Counted from the stretch's first letter, positions 7,042-14,924 are shown. The stretch: DNA of 15,127 nucleotides from an uncultured Rhodospirillales bacterium (GCA_903928045.1 CAIYPH010000661.1:1-15127); one strand, 5' to 3'. A program made the numbers and translations. The notes: generated from the sequence alone by a model not told the origin.

Positions 7042-7941
7042 CTAGTCGAGCGACGTAAGCGTCAACGCCCGCGCATAGACCTGCTTGCGCGGCAGCCCGG
7101 TCGCCGCCGTGACGAGCGCGACCGCCTCTTTCAGCCGGTGCCCTTCCAGGGCCGCGCGAAGACGCGCGTCGAGGTCGTCGGCGTCAGGCGCCGTATCGCC
7201 GGCTGGTCCGACCACGATGGTGATTTCCCCCCTCGGCGGGCGGACGGTGAAATCGGCGGCGAGGTCGGGCAGGGTGCCGCGGCGGACTTCCTCGAACCGT
7301 TTGGTCAACTCCCGCGCCACCGCGGATTCGCGCGGGCCGAGCACGGCGGCGAGGTCCTCCAGGGTTTCGACCAGTCGGTGTGGTGCCTCGTACCAGATCA
7401 TCGTCGCCGACAACCCGGCCACCTCCGCGGCGCGCAGGCTGGCGAACGCGGCTCGCCGCGCGGCGCCGCGGGGTGGCGGAAAGCCAAGGAACAGGAACGG
7501 GTGCGGCGGAAGGCCGGACAAGGTGAGCGCCAGCAGCGCGGCATTGGCGCCCGGCACGCCACCGACGGGGAGGCCGGCGGCAATGGCGGCGCGGACCAGG
7601 CGGTAGCCGGGGTCCGACACCAGGGGGGTGCCGGCGTCGGAAATCAGCGCCACCCGCTTGCCTTCGCGCAGCATCGTGAGCACCTGGGCGATACGGCCGT
7701 CCTCGTTGTGCTCATGGAGCGCCATGGTGCGGCCGGTGATACCGAAATGGCTGAGCAACCGGGCGCTGGTGCGGGTATCCTCGCAGAGAATCGTGTCGGC
7801 GGCCTTGAGCGCCTCGATGGCACGGATTGTCATGTCGCCGAGGTTGCCGATCGGCGTCGGAATGAGCACAAGACCCTCCGGCGGCGTCTTGCCGGGGGAA
7901 TGGTCGTCTTCTTGGAGTGGATCGAATGCTTCGTCGGACAT
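7042..7941 (-). CDS. rsmI: 16S rRNA 2'-O-methyltransferase RsmI
   Basis: A 299-residue SAM-dependent methyltransferase of the tetrapyrrole-methylase fold that methylates the 2'-OH of C1402 in 16S rRNA, tuning start-codon selection and decoding in the P site. Seen: IPTPIGNLGDMTIRA (27-41), CEDTRTSARLL (53-63), LHEHNE (75-80), ISDAGTPLVSDPGYRLVRAA (100-119), VPGANAALLAL (129-139), LFLGFPPPRG (150-159), WYEAPHRL (183-190), AVARELTKRFEE (207-218), RGEITIVVG (237-245), and a C-terminal helical domain ending near GLPRKQVYARAL. All family landmarks and the usual length are present. ATG 7941 is served by AAAGG 6 nt upstream, which lies within the signal-peptide codons of the opposite gene. The first 16 bases of the two genes overlap. 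The pairing of rsmI with an LpoA-like gene is an old, widely conserved arrangement. Confidence 0.96.
   Translation of the reverse strand: MSDEAFDPLQEDDHSPGKTPPEGLVLIPTPIGNLGDMTIRAIEALKAADTILCEDTRTSARLLSHFGITGRTMALHEHNEDGRIAQVLTMLREGKRVALISDAGTPLVSDPGYRLVRAAIAAGLPVGGVPGANAALLALTLSGLPPHPFLFLGFPPPRGAARRAAFASLRAAEVAGLSATMIWYEAPHRLVETLEDLAAVLGPRESAVARELTKRFEEVRRGTLPDLAADFTVRPPRGEITIVVGPAGDTAPDADDLDARLRAALEGHRLKEAVALVTAATGLPRKQVYARALTLTSLD
7914..7917 (+). promoter_or_regulatory. Ribosome binding site of the LpoA-like lipoprotein gene
   Basis: GGAG lies 8 nt before ATG 7926 and lies inside rsmI on the other strand. It favours ATG 7926 over the in-frame GTG 7917, which would use part of this site as its own codon. 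Confidence 0.6.
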
Positions 7942-9245
7942 GGTTTGCCTTTGCCGCCACCCTTCTAGCACTAAGCGGCTGCGGCGGCGCCCCGCAAAGC
8001 GCGGGCGGCTCCGCCATGGCCCCGTCGGTGCTGGCGCCACGGCCACTACCGAAGCCGCCGGCGCCGTCCGCAATGCCGGCACAGCCCGCGGTCGTCTCCG
8101 ACACGCTCTCCAGCCAGGCGCCAGCCGGCACTCTGGTTGCCATCCTCGCCCCGCTCACCGGCCCCAATGCCGAGCGCGGGGCGGCTCTGGTGGCGGCCGC
8201 GAAACTTGCCTTGGCGCAAGAAGGCTCGCCGCAACTCCTGGAATTCGACACCGCCTCCACCGCCGAAGGCGCCGCCGGAGCGGCGAACCAGGCGATCGCC
8301 GCCGGCGCCGCGATGCTGATCGGCCCGCTCACCGCGGCCGAGACCGCCGCCGCCGCAGGGCCAGCGACCGCGGCGGGGGTAACTATGCTGGCCTTCACCA
8401 ACGATACCGCCCAGGCCCGCCCAGGCGTCTGGGCCCTCGGCCTCACCCCGGCCCAGCAGGTCCGCCGCCTCGTGGGTGCGCTCGCCGCCCAGGGCAAGAC
8501 GCGGATTGCCGCGGTTCTCGCGCAGGACGCCTTCGGCCAGGCGATGGGCACCGCGCTCACCGACGCGCTCGCCGAAGCGGCCTTACCGCCGCCGGTCATC
8601 CGCTACCATGGCGGCACCATGCAATCGGCCAACACCACGATGCGTGAGGTGTCGGACTACGCCAACCGCCGCGGCCCGATGGATGCCCAGATCAAGGCCG
8701 CCCGCGCACTCGGCACGGCCGAGGGGCGCAAGAAGGCGGCCGAACTGGTCAAACACCCCGTGCCGCCGCCGCCGATGGACGCGCTGTTGCTGTCGGATTT
8801 CGGCGACAATCTGCACACCCTGGCAAGCCTGCTGCCCTACTACGACATCGACCCGCCATCTGTCCGGGTGATCGGCCCGGCGCTGTGGAGCGCCCCGCAG
8901 GTCACCAGCGAGGCCGAGCTCAAAGCCGCCTGGTATGCCGCGCCGGACCCGGCACTGCGCGCCAATTTCGCCGCCCGCTACGAAGCCGCCAACAACGCTC
9001 CGGCGCCGGGCCTCGCCGATTTCGCCTATGATGCCGCCAGCATCGCCCGGGCGCTCGCGATGCGCGGCGAGGGCTTCAGCATGGCCGCTCTGTGCCGGCC
9101 CGAGGGGTTCGCCGGGGTGAATGGCGTGCTGGCCTTGCAGCCGGACGGGAGGGTGCGGCGGGGGCTCGCGATTTTCGAAATCCAGCGCGGAGGCGCGACT
9201 ATCATCGATGCGTCGCCGGAGAGCCTGACCGCGCCGGGCATCTAG
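7926..9245 (+). CDS. Penicillin-binding protein activator (LpoA/YraM-like) lipoprotein
   Basis: A 439-residue predicted outer- or inner-membrane-anchored lipoprotein. The N-terminus has a basic start (MLRR), a hydrophobic stretch and a lipobox LSGC with lipidated Cys19. A Pro/Ala-rich linker (about 24-65) follows, then a type 1 periplasmic-binding-protein fold from VAILAPLTGPNAERG (around 71). The fold continues with MLIGPLTAAET, MLAFTN, an ISDA-like MDALLLSDF and a C-terminal LADFAYDAASIARAL. In gamma-proteobacteria LpoA activates the bifunctional peptidoglycan synthase PBP1A; alphaproteobacterial homologues keep the binding-protein-like half only, as here, so the partner is not proven. The TPR domain of LpoA is missing. 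It overlaps rsmI by 16 bp head to head and is followed after 4 bp by a histidine kinase instead of the yraN and gshB often found at this place. An ABC amino-acid-binding protein is a less likely alternative, given the rsmI neighbour and no permease genes. Confidence 0.88.
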   Translation: MLRRTWFAFAATLLALSGCGGAPQSAGGSAMAPSVLAPRPLPKPPAPSAMPAQPAVVSDTLSSQAPAGTLVAILAPLTGPNAERGAALVAAAKLALAQEGSPQLLEFDTASTAEGAAGAANQAIAAGAAMLIGPLTAAETAAAAGPATAAGVTMLAFTNDTAQARPGVWALGLTPAQQVRRLVGALAAQGKTRIAAVLAQDAFGQAMGTALTDALAEAALPPPVIRYHGGTMQSANTTMREVSDYANRRGPMDAQIKAARALGTAEGRKKAAELVKHPVPPPPMDALLLSDFGDNLHTLASLLPYYDIDPPSVRVIGPALWSAPQVTSEAELKAAWYAAPDPALRANFAARYEAANNAPAPGLADFAYDAASIARALAMRGEGFSMAALCRPEGFAGVNGVLALQPDGRVRRGLAIFEIQRGGATIIDASPESLTAPGI

Positions 9246-9249
9246 CCCG

Positions 9250-10506
9250 ATGCGCGCCCGGCAGATCTTCGCGGCCCTCGCGGCGGCACCAGCGCTAACG
9301 CTGCTGGTGCTGTGGGCCGGAGGATGGCTGGCGGCCGAACCCGCGGCGATGGCTCTGGGCGCCTGCCTCCTCGGCGCGGCGTTGCTGACGCTGTTGCATC
9401 GCCGCGAGGCGCAGCGCATCACCGCCGACATCGACCGCCAGGCCCGCAGCCTCGCTGCCCTGGCCAGTGCGGCCAACGCGGCCCGGCGATCGAGTGAGAC
9501 GATCGTCGATTCGCTGCCCGACCCGCTGCTGCTGTTCGGCGAGGATCGCACCCTCTACCGCAGCAACGCCGCCGCGCGCACGGTCTTCGGCACCGAAATG
9601 GCCGCCGTGCTGCGCCACCCCCTGCTGCGCGGCGCGATCGACCGCGGCTTCGCCAGCAGGCAGCCGCAGACCGCCGACATCACCCTGCCGGTGCCGGTGG
9701 AGCGCGAGTTGCAGGCTACCGTCATCCTGCTCGATCCTGTGCTGGCCGATGGTACCGCGGCGATGGTGGTGCTGTCGGATCGCACGCGGGAACGCGCGGT
9801 GGAACGCATGCGCTCGGATTTTGTCACCAATGCCAGCCATGAACTGCGCACCCCGCTGGCCAGCGTGATCGGCTTCATCGACACGCTGCGTGGACCCGCC
9901 GCCGATGATCCACCGGCACAGCGCCGCTTCCTCGGCATCATGGCCGAGCAGGCGGCGCGGATGCATCGGCTGATCGACGACCTGCTCAGCCTCTCGCGCG
10001 TCGAACTCACCGAACATCTGCCGCCGGCCGACCGGGTGGATCTGGCGAAACTGATCCGCAGCGTCGCGGCGGGGTTCGAACCTCGCCTCGCGCCCGGCCG
10101 GCTGCGGCTCGATCTCTCCGAGGGTCTGCCGGAGGTGACGGCAGATGCCGACCAACTGGCTCAGGTGCTCGGCAACCTCATCGACAACGCAGTGAAATAC
10201 GGCGCCGAGAACGGCGAAATCCGGGTATCCCTGGGCCCCGCCACGGGCACCCGATGGCCAGCACGGCCCGGCGTGCTGCTGGCGATCAGCGATGACGGGC
10301 CAGGCATTCCACGCGCCCATCTCGCCCGCCTGACCGAGCGGTTCTATCGCGTCGACAAGGTACGTTCGCGCGGCGCCGGAGGGACGGGGCTCGGCCTCGC
10401 CATCGTCAAGCACATCGTCAACCGCCACCGTGGCCAACTCGCTATCGACAGCGAGGAAGGCCGGGGCAGCACGTTCAACGTCTGGCTCCCCACCGCGGAG
10501 GGGTGA
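9250..10506 (+). CDS. PhoR-like sensor histidine kinase (orphan in this window)
   Basis: A 418-residue membrane histidine kinase. Two transmembrane helices (about 7-28 and 33-50) are joined by a very short loop, so there is no periplasmic sensing domain. A PAS-like region (about 82-176, SLPDPLLLFGEDR) follows. The dimerisation/phosphoacceptor helix has NASHELRTPLASVIGFIDTL, with His197 as the phosphorylation site. The ATPase domain shows the N box (GNLIDNAVKYG, Asn309/Asn313), G1 DDGPGIP (348-354), F box RFYRVDK and G2 GGTGLGLAIVKHIV. All catalytic residues are present. Layout and H-box match PhoR, the phosphate-starvation sensor, but no phoB, phoU or pst gene lies nearby. Its ATG is 4 bp after the lipoprotein stop without a clear Shine-Dalgarno, implying translational coupling. 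The gene converges on the small membrane protein with only 6 bp between stops. Phosphate sensing and an envelope-linked signal are both possible. Confidence 0.93.
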   Translation: MRARQIFAALAAAPALTLLVLWAGGWLAAEPAAMALGACLLGAALLTLLHRREAQRITADIDRQARSLAALASAANAARRSSETIVDSLPDPLLLFGEDRTLYRSNAAARTVFGTEMAAVLRHPLLRGAIDRGFASRQPQTADITLPVPVERELQATVILLDPVLADGTAAMVVLSDRTRERAVERMRSDFVTNASHELRTPLASVIGFIDTLRGPAADDPPAQRRFLGIMAEQAARMHRLIDDLLSLSRVELTEHLPPADRVDLAKLIRSVAAGFEPRLAPGRLRLDLSEGLPEVTADADQLAQVLGNLIDNAVKYGAENGEIRVSLGPATGTRWPARPGVLLAISDDGPGIPRAHLARLTERFYRVDKVRSRGAGGTGLGLAIVKHIVNRHRGQLAIDSEEGRGSTFNVWLPTAEG

Positions 10507-10512
10507 CGGCGG

Positions 10513-10662
10513 TTACCGCTGGCGGGCGGCGACCCAGGCCATGATGCGGCGGCGGAAAATGAACACCGCCGCGGCGACGGCGATGGCGCCGACCCACAGC
10601 GCCTCGGTGGAGCCGTCACCACCATCGGGGGAGAGGCCAAACAGGGTTTCGAAGAAATCCAT
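10513..10662 (-). CDS. Small single-pass membrane protein, 49 residues, function unknown
   Basis: A 49-residue ORF starting MDFFETLFGLSPDGG and ending at TAA. Residues 21-36 (ALWVGAIAVAAAVFIF) form one transmembrane helix, followed at once by Arg37-Arg38-Arg39 and a basic, Trp-containing tail ending AARQR. The positive-inside rule puts the C-terminus in the cytoplasm and the short acidic N-terminus outside. ATG 10662 has a good AAGGA 7 nt upstream. It begins 22 nt after the stop of the propeller protein on the same strand, so the two are probably one transcript. I do not recognise the family. That it is a real gene rests on the ribosome binding site, coherent hydrophobic pattern, position and the fact that it neatly fills the gap down to the kinase stop. 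It could assist membrane attachment of the propeller protein; that is conjecture. Confidence 0.68.
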   Translation of the reverse strand: MDFFETLFGLSPDGGDGSTEALWVGAIAVAAAVFIFRRRIMAWVAARQR

Positions 10663-10669
10663 GGTGAAA

Positions 10670-10674
10670 TCCTT
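10670..10674 (-). promoter_or_regulatory. Ribosome binding site of the 49-residue membrane protein
   Basis: AAGGA on the minus strand, 7 nt before ATG 10662, inside the 22-nt gap after the propeller gene. It is the strongest direct support that the small ORF is translated. Confidence 0.65.
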
Positions 10675-10684
10675 AGGTTAGAGA

Positions 10685-13600
10685 TCAGGCCCCGACATGG
10701 GGGCCGTTGCCGGCGGCGTGGTTGATGGCGGCGATGTCGGTGGCGATCAGGGTCTCGAGCTTGGCGATTTGTTCGTCGAGCTTGCCGACCTTCTCTGCCA
10801 CGATGGCATAGCCCTGCGCGGTCGGCCGGTTGTCGGCGTTGGAGACGTAGGCGACCAGGGCGGCGAGCGTGTCGGTGAGGCCGGAGGGGTTGCGCAGCGT
10901 GTCCCGCGGGGAGACGCGATGCACGTCCACCAGTACGCCCTCGATGCCGGTGAGCCCGTCCGTCGCCGCGCCGATGGCCGGGCCGAGCGCGGCATCGGGG
11001 CCGAGCCGGTCCGACAGGGCGGCAAGCTGGCGCTTGAGGCGGCGGGCGCGGTTGACCGCCTCGTTGCCCCGCCCGATGGCGGCGTTCAGCGTTTGCAGCA
11101 GCGCCAGCTGGTCGGCGTAGTCCTTGTCGGCGGTGGCAAGGCGGGGGTCCCGCACGATGGTCAGCTTCACGCTGTGGGTCGTGCCGCCCACCGCGAGATC
11201 GACCGTATAGCTGCCAGGCACCGCGGTGGGGCCGGCTGCGCCATCCGGCTCGTTGACCAGCGGCTTCACCTTGAGAGTGAACAGGCTGCCGTCGATCTTG
11301 GTCGGGCCGGGGTATTTGAGGTCCCACACATAGCGGTTGAGGCCAGGCTTTGCGGTGGGCCGCTTGGCGATGCCGATGCTCTTGTCGTCCGAGCGCAGGC
11401 TGATCACCACGTTGCCGGCCGCATCCTTGAACGTGAGCGTCACCGGGCCGGCGCCATCCTCCAGCCAGTAATGCACCACCGCGCCGATCGGCGGGTTTTC
11501 GCCGATGTCGAGATATTCGCGGCGGCGCGAGCCGTCGGGCATCTCATGGGTGGTGATGCCGCCGGCGATGCCGAAGGCGAGCGCGAAGGTGGTGCCGGGC
11601 TTCAGCCCGCCGAGCGCCGCATGGTGCAGCTTGGTGCGCACCGCCGTGCGCGGCGGCAGCAGCGCGGTGGCCCCGGCGGCGAGGCTGCGCAGCGGTGAGA
11701 TGTCATCCAGGATCCAGAACGAGCGGCCATGCGTGCCGGCGATCAGGTCACTGTCCTTGATCTTGAGATCGTAGACCGGCACCACCGGCAGCCCGCCGGG
11801 CAGCCGCGCCCATGTGGTGCCGTCATCGGCGCTGAAGAACACCGAGGTTTCGGTACCGACGAACAGCAGGTCGGGCTGCACCGGGTCGGCGCGCAGCACG
11901 CGGGTGATCTCGCCGGCGGGCAAATCGCCGTTGATGGACTGCCAGTTCTTGCCGCCATCCTTGGTACGGAACAGGTAGGGCTCGTAATCCGCCAGCTTGT
12001 AGCGGGTGGCGGCGACGTAGACGGTGTCCGGATCATGCGCTGAGATTTCGACGCAGCCGACATAGGCCAGCGCCGGCATGCCGGGCGGCGTCACGTTGTG
12101 CCAATTGGCCCCGTCATCGCGGGTGACATGCACCAGCCCGTCATCGGTTGAGGCCCAGATCTCGCCCTTGCGGTGCGACGACTCGACCACGCTGGCGCAG
12201 GTGCCGTGAACCTCGGCACCGGCGCTCTCGCGCGTAACATCACCGCCCGAATGGTCCTGGCGGCTGCGGTCGTTGAGGCTGAGGTCGGGCGAGATCGGCT
12301 GCCAGCTCATGCCCTCGTCGCGCGAGCGGAACACGTGGTTGCCGCCGACATAGAGCGTGCCGCTGTCATGCGGGGAGAACAGGATCGGGTAGGTCCAGGC
12401 GAAGCGGTATTTAAGGTCGCGCGGCGCGACGCCGGCGGATTGCTCGGGCCAGACGTTGACCAGCTGGATCTGCTTGGTGCGATGGTCATAGCGCTGCAGC
12501 GCGCCGGCACCGCCCGGGCTCGAGCCCACCGCGCCGACATAAACGATATCGGGATCATCCGGCTTCACCGCGATGAAGCCACTCTCGCCGGTGCCGGGGT
12601 AGAAGCAATCGCCCAGGGTGATGGCGCCCCACACGGAGGATGAGGGCACGGCGATCGAGGTGTTGTCCTGCTGGGTGCCGTAGACGTTGTAGGGGTACCG
12701 GTTATCGACATCGATGCGATAGAACTGGCCGGTGAGCTGGTTGTAGATGCTCGACCAGGTGATGCCGCCATTGAACGTCACCTGGGCGCCGCCGTCATTC
12801 CCCTCGATCATCCGGCTGGGGTCAGCCGGGTCGATCCAGAGATCATGGTTGTCGCCATGCGAGGTCATGATCTCGGTGAAGGTCGCGCCGCCGTCGGTCG
12901 ACTTCCACATGTTGAGATTGGTGATGTAGACGGTGCCGGCGTGGCACGGGTCCGCGAACACGTGCGTGTAGTACCAGGGCCGGTGCATCAGGTCGCGGCT
13001 GTTGGACACCAGCTTCCAGGCGGCGCCATAGTTGTCGGAGCGGTAGAGGCCGCACGCCTCGCCCGGCGCCTCGATCAGCGCCCAGACGCGGCCGGATTGC
13101 GCCGGTGAGATGGTAACACCGATCTTGCCGAGCATGCCCGTGGGCAGGCCGGGGGCGGAGGTGATCTCCTCCCAGGTGTCGCCGCCATCCATCGAGCGGA
13201 ACAGGCCGCAGCCGGGGCCGCCGGAGGAGATGTTCCAGAAATTGCGGCGGGTCTGCCACATGCTGGCGAACAGCACGCGGGGATTATCGGGGTCGATCGA
13301 CATGTCGATCGCGCCGGTCTTGCTGTCGCGGTGCAGCACGCACTGCCAGGTCAACCCGCCATCCATGGTGCGGTAGACGCCGCGCTCCGCATGGTCGCCG
13401 AAGATGTCGCCGAGCACGGCGACATAGGCGATGTCGGGGTTGGTGGGGTGGATGCAGATGCGGCCGATATGCTTGCTGGCGGCGAGCCCCATATGCTTCC
13501 AGGTGCGCCCGGCATCGGTCGACTTGTAGACGCCGTCGCCATACGAGACGTCGAGCCGGATGGTGGTCTCGCCCATGCCGGCGTAGATCACGTTGGAATC

Positions 13601-13849
13601 CGAGCGCGCGACCGCGATGGCGCCGACGGCGGCGGTGTTGAGGAAGCCATCCGAGACGTTGCGCCAGTAGACACCGCCATCCTCGGTTTTCCAGATGCCG
13701 CCGGCGCAGGCGCCGAAATAGAAGGTCGCCTTGTTCTTGAAGTCGCCGGCGACCGCGACCACGCGGCCGCCGCGGGAGGGGCCGATACCGCGCCAGTGCA
13801 GCGCATCAAGCTTACCGACGGCGGCGGCCTGCGTCAGGGAATGGGGCAT
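10685..13849 (-). CDS. Asp-box (BNR/sortilin-type) beta-propeller protein, GH74/VPS10-like
   Basis: A 1054-residue protein built of sialidase-type Asp boxes (S/T-x-D-x-G-x-x-W/F). I count about eleven: KTEDGGVYW (54-62), KSTDAGRTW (109-117), RTMDGGLTW (160-168), RSMDGGDTW (218-226), RSDNYGAAW (270-278), KSTDGGATF (316-324), a degenerate one at NGGITW (360-365), RSRDEGMSW (508-516), TRDDGANW (576-583), RTKDGGKNW (628-636) and SADDGTTW (673-680). Spacing and count suit two seven-bladed propellers as in GH74 enzymes and sortilin. The GTHGRSFWILDDISPLR segment (705-721) marks a family common in Acidobacteria and Proteobacteria, usually named 'glycosyl hydrolase' or 'sortilin' without tested function. 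After it come a beta-rich region with PGSYTVDLAVGG and a helical C-terminus. Oddly, no signal peptide is seen: it starts MPHSLTQAAAVGKLDALHW. ATG 13849 has AAGGG 10 nt upstream. Catalytic acids cannot be assigned by eye. Confidence 0.9.
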   Translation of the reverse strand: MPHSLTQAAAVGKLDALHWRGIGPSRGGRVVAVAGDFKNKATFYFGACAGGIWKTEDGGVYWRNVSDGFLNTAAVGAIAVARSDSNVIYAGMGETTIRLDVSYGDGVYKSTDAGRTWKHMGLAASKHIGRICIHPTNPDIAYVAVLGDIFGDHAERGVYRTMDGGLTWQCVLHRDSKTGAIDMSIDPDNPRVLFASMWQTRRNFWNISSGGPGCGLFRSMDGGDTWEEITSAPGLPTGMLGKIGVTISPAQSGRVWALIEAPGEACGLYRSDNYGAAWKLVSNSRDLMHRPWYYTHVFADPCHAGTVYITNLNMWKSTDGGATFTEIMTSHGDNHDLWIDPADPSRMIEGNDGGAQVTFNGGITWSSIYNQLTGQFYRIDVDNRYPYNVYGTQQDNTSIAVPSSSVWGAITLGDCFYPGTGESGFIAVKPDDPDIVYVGAVGSSPGGAGALQRYDHRTKQIQLVNVWPEQSAGVAPRDLKYRFAWTYPILFSPHDSGTLYVGGNHVFRSRDEGMSWQPISPDLSLNDRSRQDHSGGDVTRESAGAEVHGTCASVVESSHRKGEIWASTDDGLVHVTRDDGANWHNVTPPGMPALAYVGCVEISAHDPDTVYVAATRYKLADYEPYLFRTKDGGKNWQSINGDLPAGEITRVLRADPVQPDLLFVGTETSVFFSADDGTTWARLPGGLPVVPVYDLKIKDSDLIAGTHGRSFWILDDISPLRSLAAGATALLPPRTAVRTKLHHAALGGLKPGTTFALAFGIAGGITTHEMPDGSRRREYLDIGENPPIGAVVHYWLEDGAGPVTLTFKDAAGNVVISLRSDDKSIGIAKRPTAKPGLNRYVWDLKYPGPTKIDGSLFTLKVKPLVNEPDGAAGPTAVPGSYTVDLAVGGTTHSVKLTIVRDPRLATADKDYADQLALLQTLNAAIGRGNEAVNRARRLKRQLAALSDRLGPDAALGPAIGAATDGLTGIEGVLVDVHRVSPRDTLRNPSGLTDTLAALVAYVSNADNRPTAQGYAIVAEKVGKLDEQIAKLETLIATDIAAINHAAGNGPHVGA

Positions 13850-13940
13850 CGCGGGTTGTCCCTTCTATCGTGTGGATTGCAGCCTAAGGTTGTCCCGCGC
13901 GTGCTGGCAACCCGGCATCGCCGGAGGCGGCGACGACCAA

Positions 13941-14912
13941 TCAGCGCCCGAGGAGCCAGCCCACGTCGCGGGCGAAATCGGTGAAGAACTCGACGTCATA
14001 GGCTGCCTCCGGCGTCGCGCGCACGCGGGCATCGATCTTGTGGGCGTCCTCGCCGACGAGGATGCGCCATTGCCCGGCTTTGACGGCATCGAGGATGACG
14101 GTGGTGGCGGCGGCGGCCGTCATCGGCGCATCCTCTTGGAAGCGTCGGGCGCGTTCGGCGACGAAGGCGACGATGGCCTCGTCGGTCATCGCCGTGACAT
14201 TCATGCCCTGGGCCTTCAGGCGGGCGCGCACGGCGGCGATCTCGGGGGCGCTCATGGCGTCGCTGTCGGTGCCGAGATGGATGCGTCGGGAATTGGCGGC
14301 GATCGAGGTGCCGATATGGCCGGGCATCACCACCGAGCATTTGATGTGCGGGGCGTTGACCCGGAGATCGGCGATCAGCGCCTCGGTGAAGCCTTTCACC
14401 GCGAATTTGGCCGCGGCATAGGCGGTGTGCGGCGTGTGCGGGCCGATGCTGCCCCAGAAGCCGTTGATGCTGGATGTGTTGATGATGTGGCCCTCCGGCG
14501 CCTTCAGCATCATCGGCAGGAAGGCGCGGGTGTTGAGATAGACGCCGCCCCAGCAGATGTTGAAGGTGCGCTCCCAGGCGGCGCGGCTATCGGCGATCAT
14601 GCTGCCGCCGCCTCCGATTCCGGCATTGTTGAACAGCAGGTGGATGTGATCGACACCGTGCTGCGCCGCCATTTCATCGCGGAAGCGCAGCACCTGGGGC
14701 TCGTCGGACACGTCGGCGATGTGGGTGGTGAGGCGCAGGCCCTGCGGCAGGCCGGTTGTCTGGCAGAGGGCAACGGTTTCCGCCATGGCGGCGGCCGAGA
14801 CGTCGCATAGCGCAACGTTGCAGCCTTCGGCGACGAGTTGGCGCACCAGTTCGCGCCCCATGCCGGTGCCGCCGCCGGTGACGATGGCCGTTTTCCCCGA
14901 GAAATCCCTCAT
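13941..14912 (-). CDS. Short-chain dehydrogenase/reductase (classical SDR, extended C-terminus)
   Basis: A 323-residue NAD(P)-dependent oxidoreductase. Seen: the dinucleotide motif TGGGTGMG (12-19), Asp37 at the end of strand 2 (favours NAD(H) over NADP(H)), NNAG (95-98), the structural Asn118, catalytic Ser148 (NTSSINGF) and Tyr165/Lys169 (YAAAK), and the PG motif VMPGHIGTS (195-203). The C-terminal 70 residues (with DAVKAGQWRILVGEDAHKID) extend past the usual 250-residue SDR and are typical of a large, poorly characterised proteobacterial SDR group acting on alcohols or ketones. No substrate can be named. ATG 14912 has AAGGA 7 nt upstream; the frame runs on to the repeat element at the window edge, but those codons are junk (SFLLLFSKKEA) encoded by the inverted repeat. 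It ends 91 bp before the start of the propeller gene on the same strand and might be read with it. Confidence 0.93.
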   Translation of the reverse strand: MRDFSGKTAIVTGGGTGMGRELVRQLVAEGCNVALCDVSAAAMAETVALCQTTGLPQGLRLTTHIADVSDEPQVLRFRDEMAAQHGVDHIHLLFNNAGIGGGGSMIADSRAAWERTFNICWGGVYLNTRAFLPMMLKAPEGHIINTSSINGFWGSIGPHTPHTAYAAAKFAVKGFTEALIADLRVNAPHIKCSVVMPGHIGTSIAANSRRIHLGTDSDAMSAPEIAAVRARLKAQGMNVTAMTDEAIVAFVAERARRFQEDAPMTAAAATTVILDAVKAGQWRILVGEDAHKIDARVRATPEAAYDVEFFTDFARDVGWLLGR

Positions 14913-14919
14913 CGTGCCT

Positions 14920-14924
14920 TCCTT
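14920..14924 (-). promoter_or_regulatory. Ribosome binding site of the SDR gene
   Basis: AAGGA on the minus strand stands 7 nt before ATG 14912. It decides against the in-frame ATG at 14933 (MPEKEGT) and the longer extension. Confidence 0.65.

Noticed and set aside
9295..10437. 380-codon open frame antisense to the histidine kinase
   Set aside because: Gln/Arg/Ala-rich shadow; every kinase motif is read on the plus strand.
10509..10519. GCGGT-T-ACCGC near-palindrome at the stop of the small gene
   Set aside because: Only five pairs around one base; too short to form a terminator hairpin.
10697..11698. 333-codon plus-strand frame opposite the C-terminus of the propeller protein
   Set aside because: Val/Gly/Arg-rich, no motif, no ribosome binding site; the minus-strand protein continues unbroken through it.
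13882..13910. TTGCCA with 17-bp spacing upstream of the propeller gene as a promoter
   Set aside because: The -35-like box is good but the partner TTAGGC has almost no match to a -10 box.
13731..14810. 359-codon plus-strand frame spanning the propeller start and the SDR gene
   Set aside because: Gly/Asp/His-rich shadow crossing two well-supported minus-strand genes.
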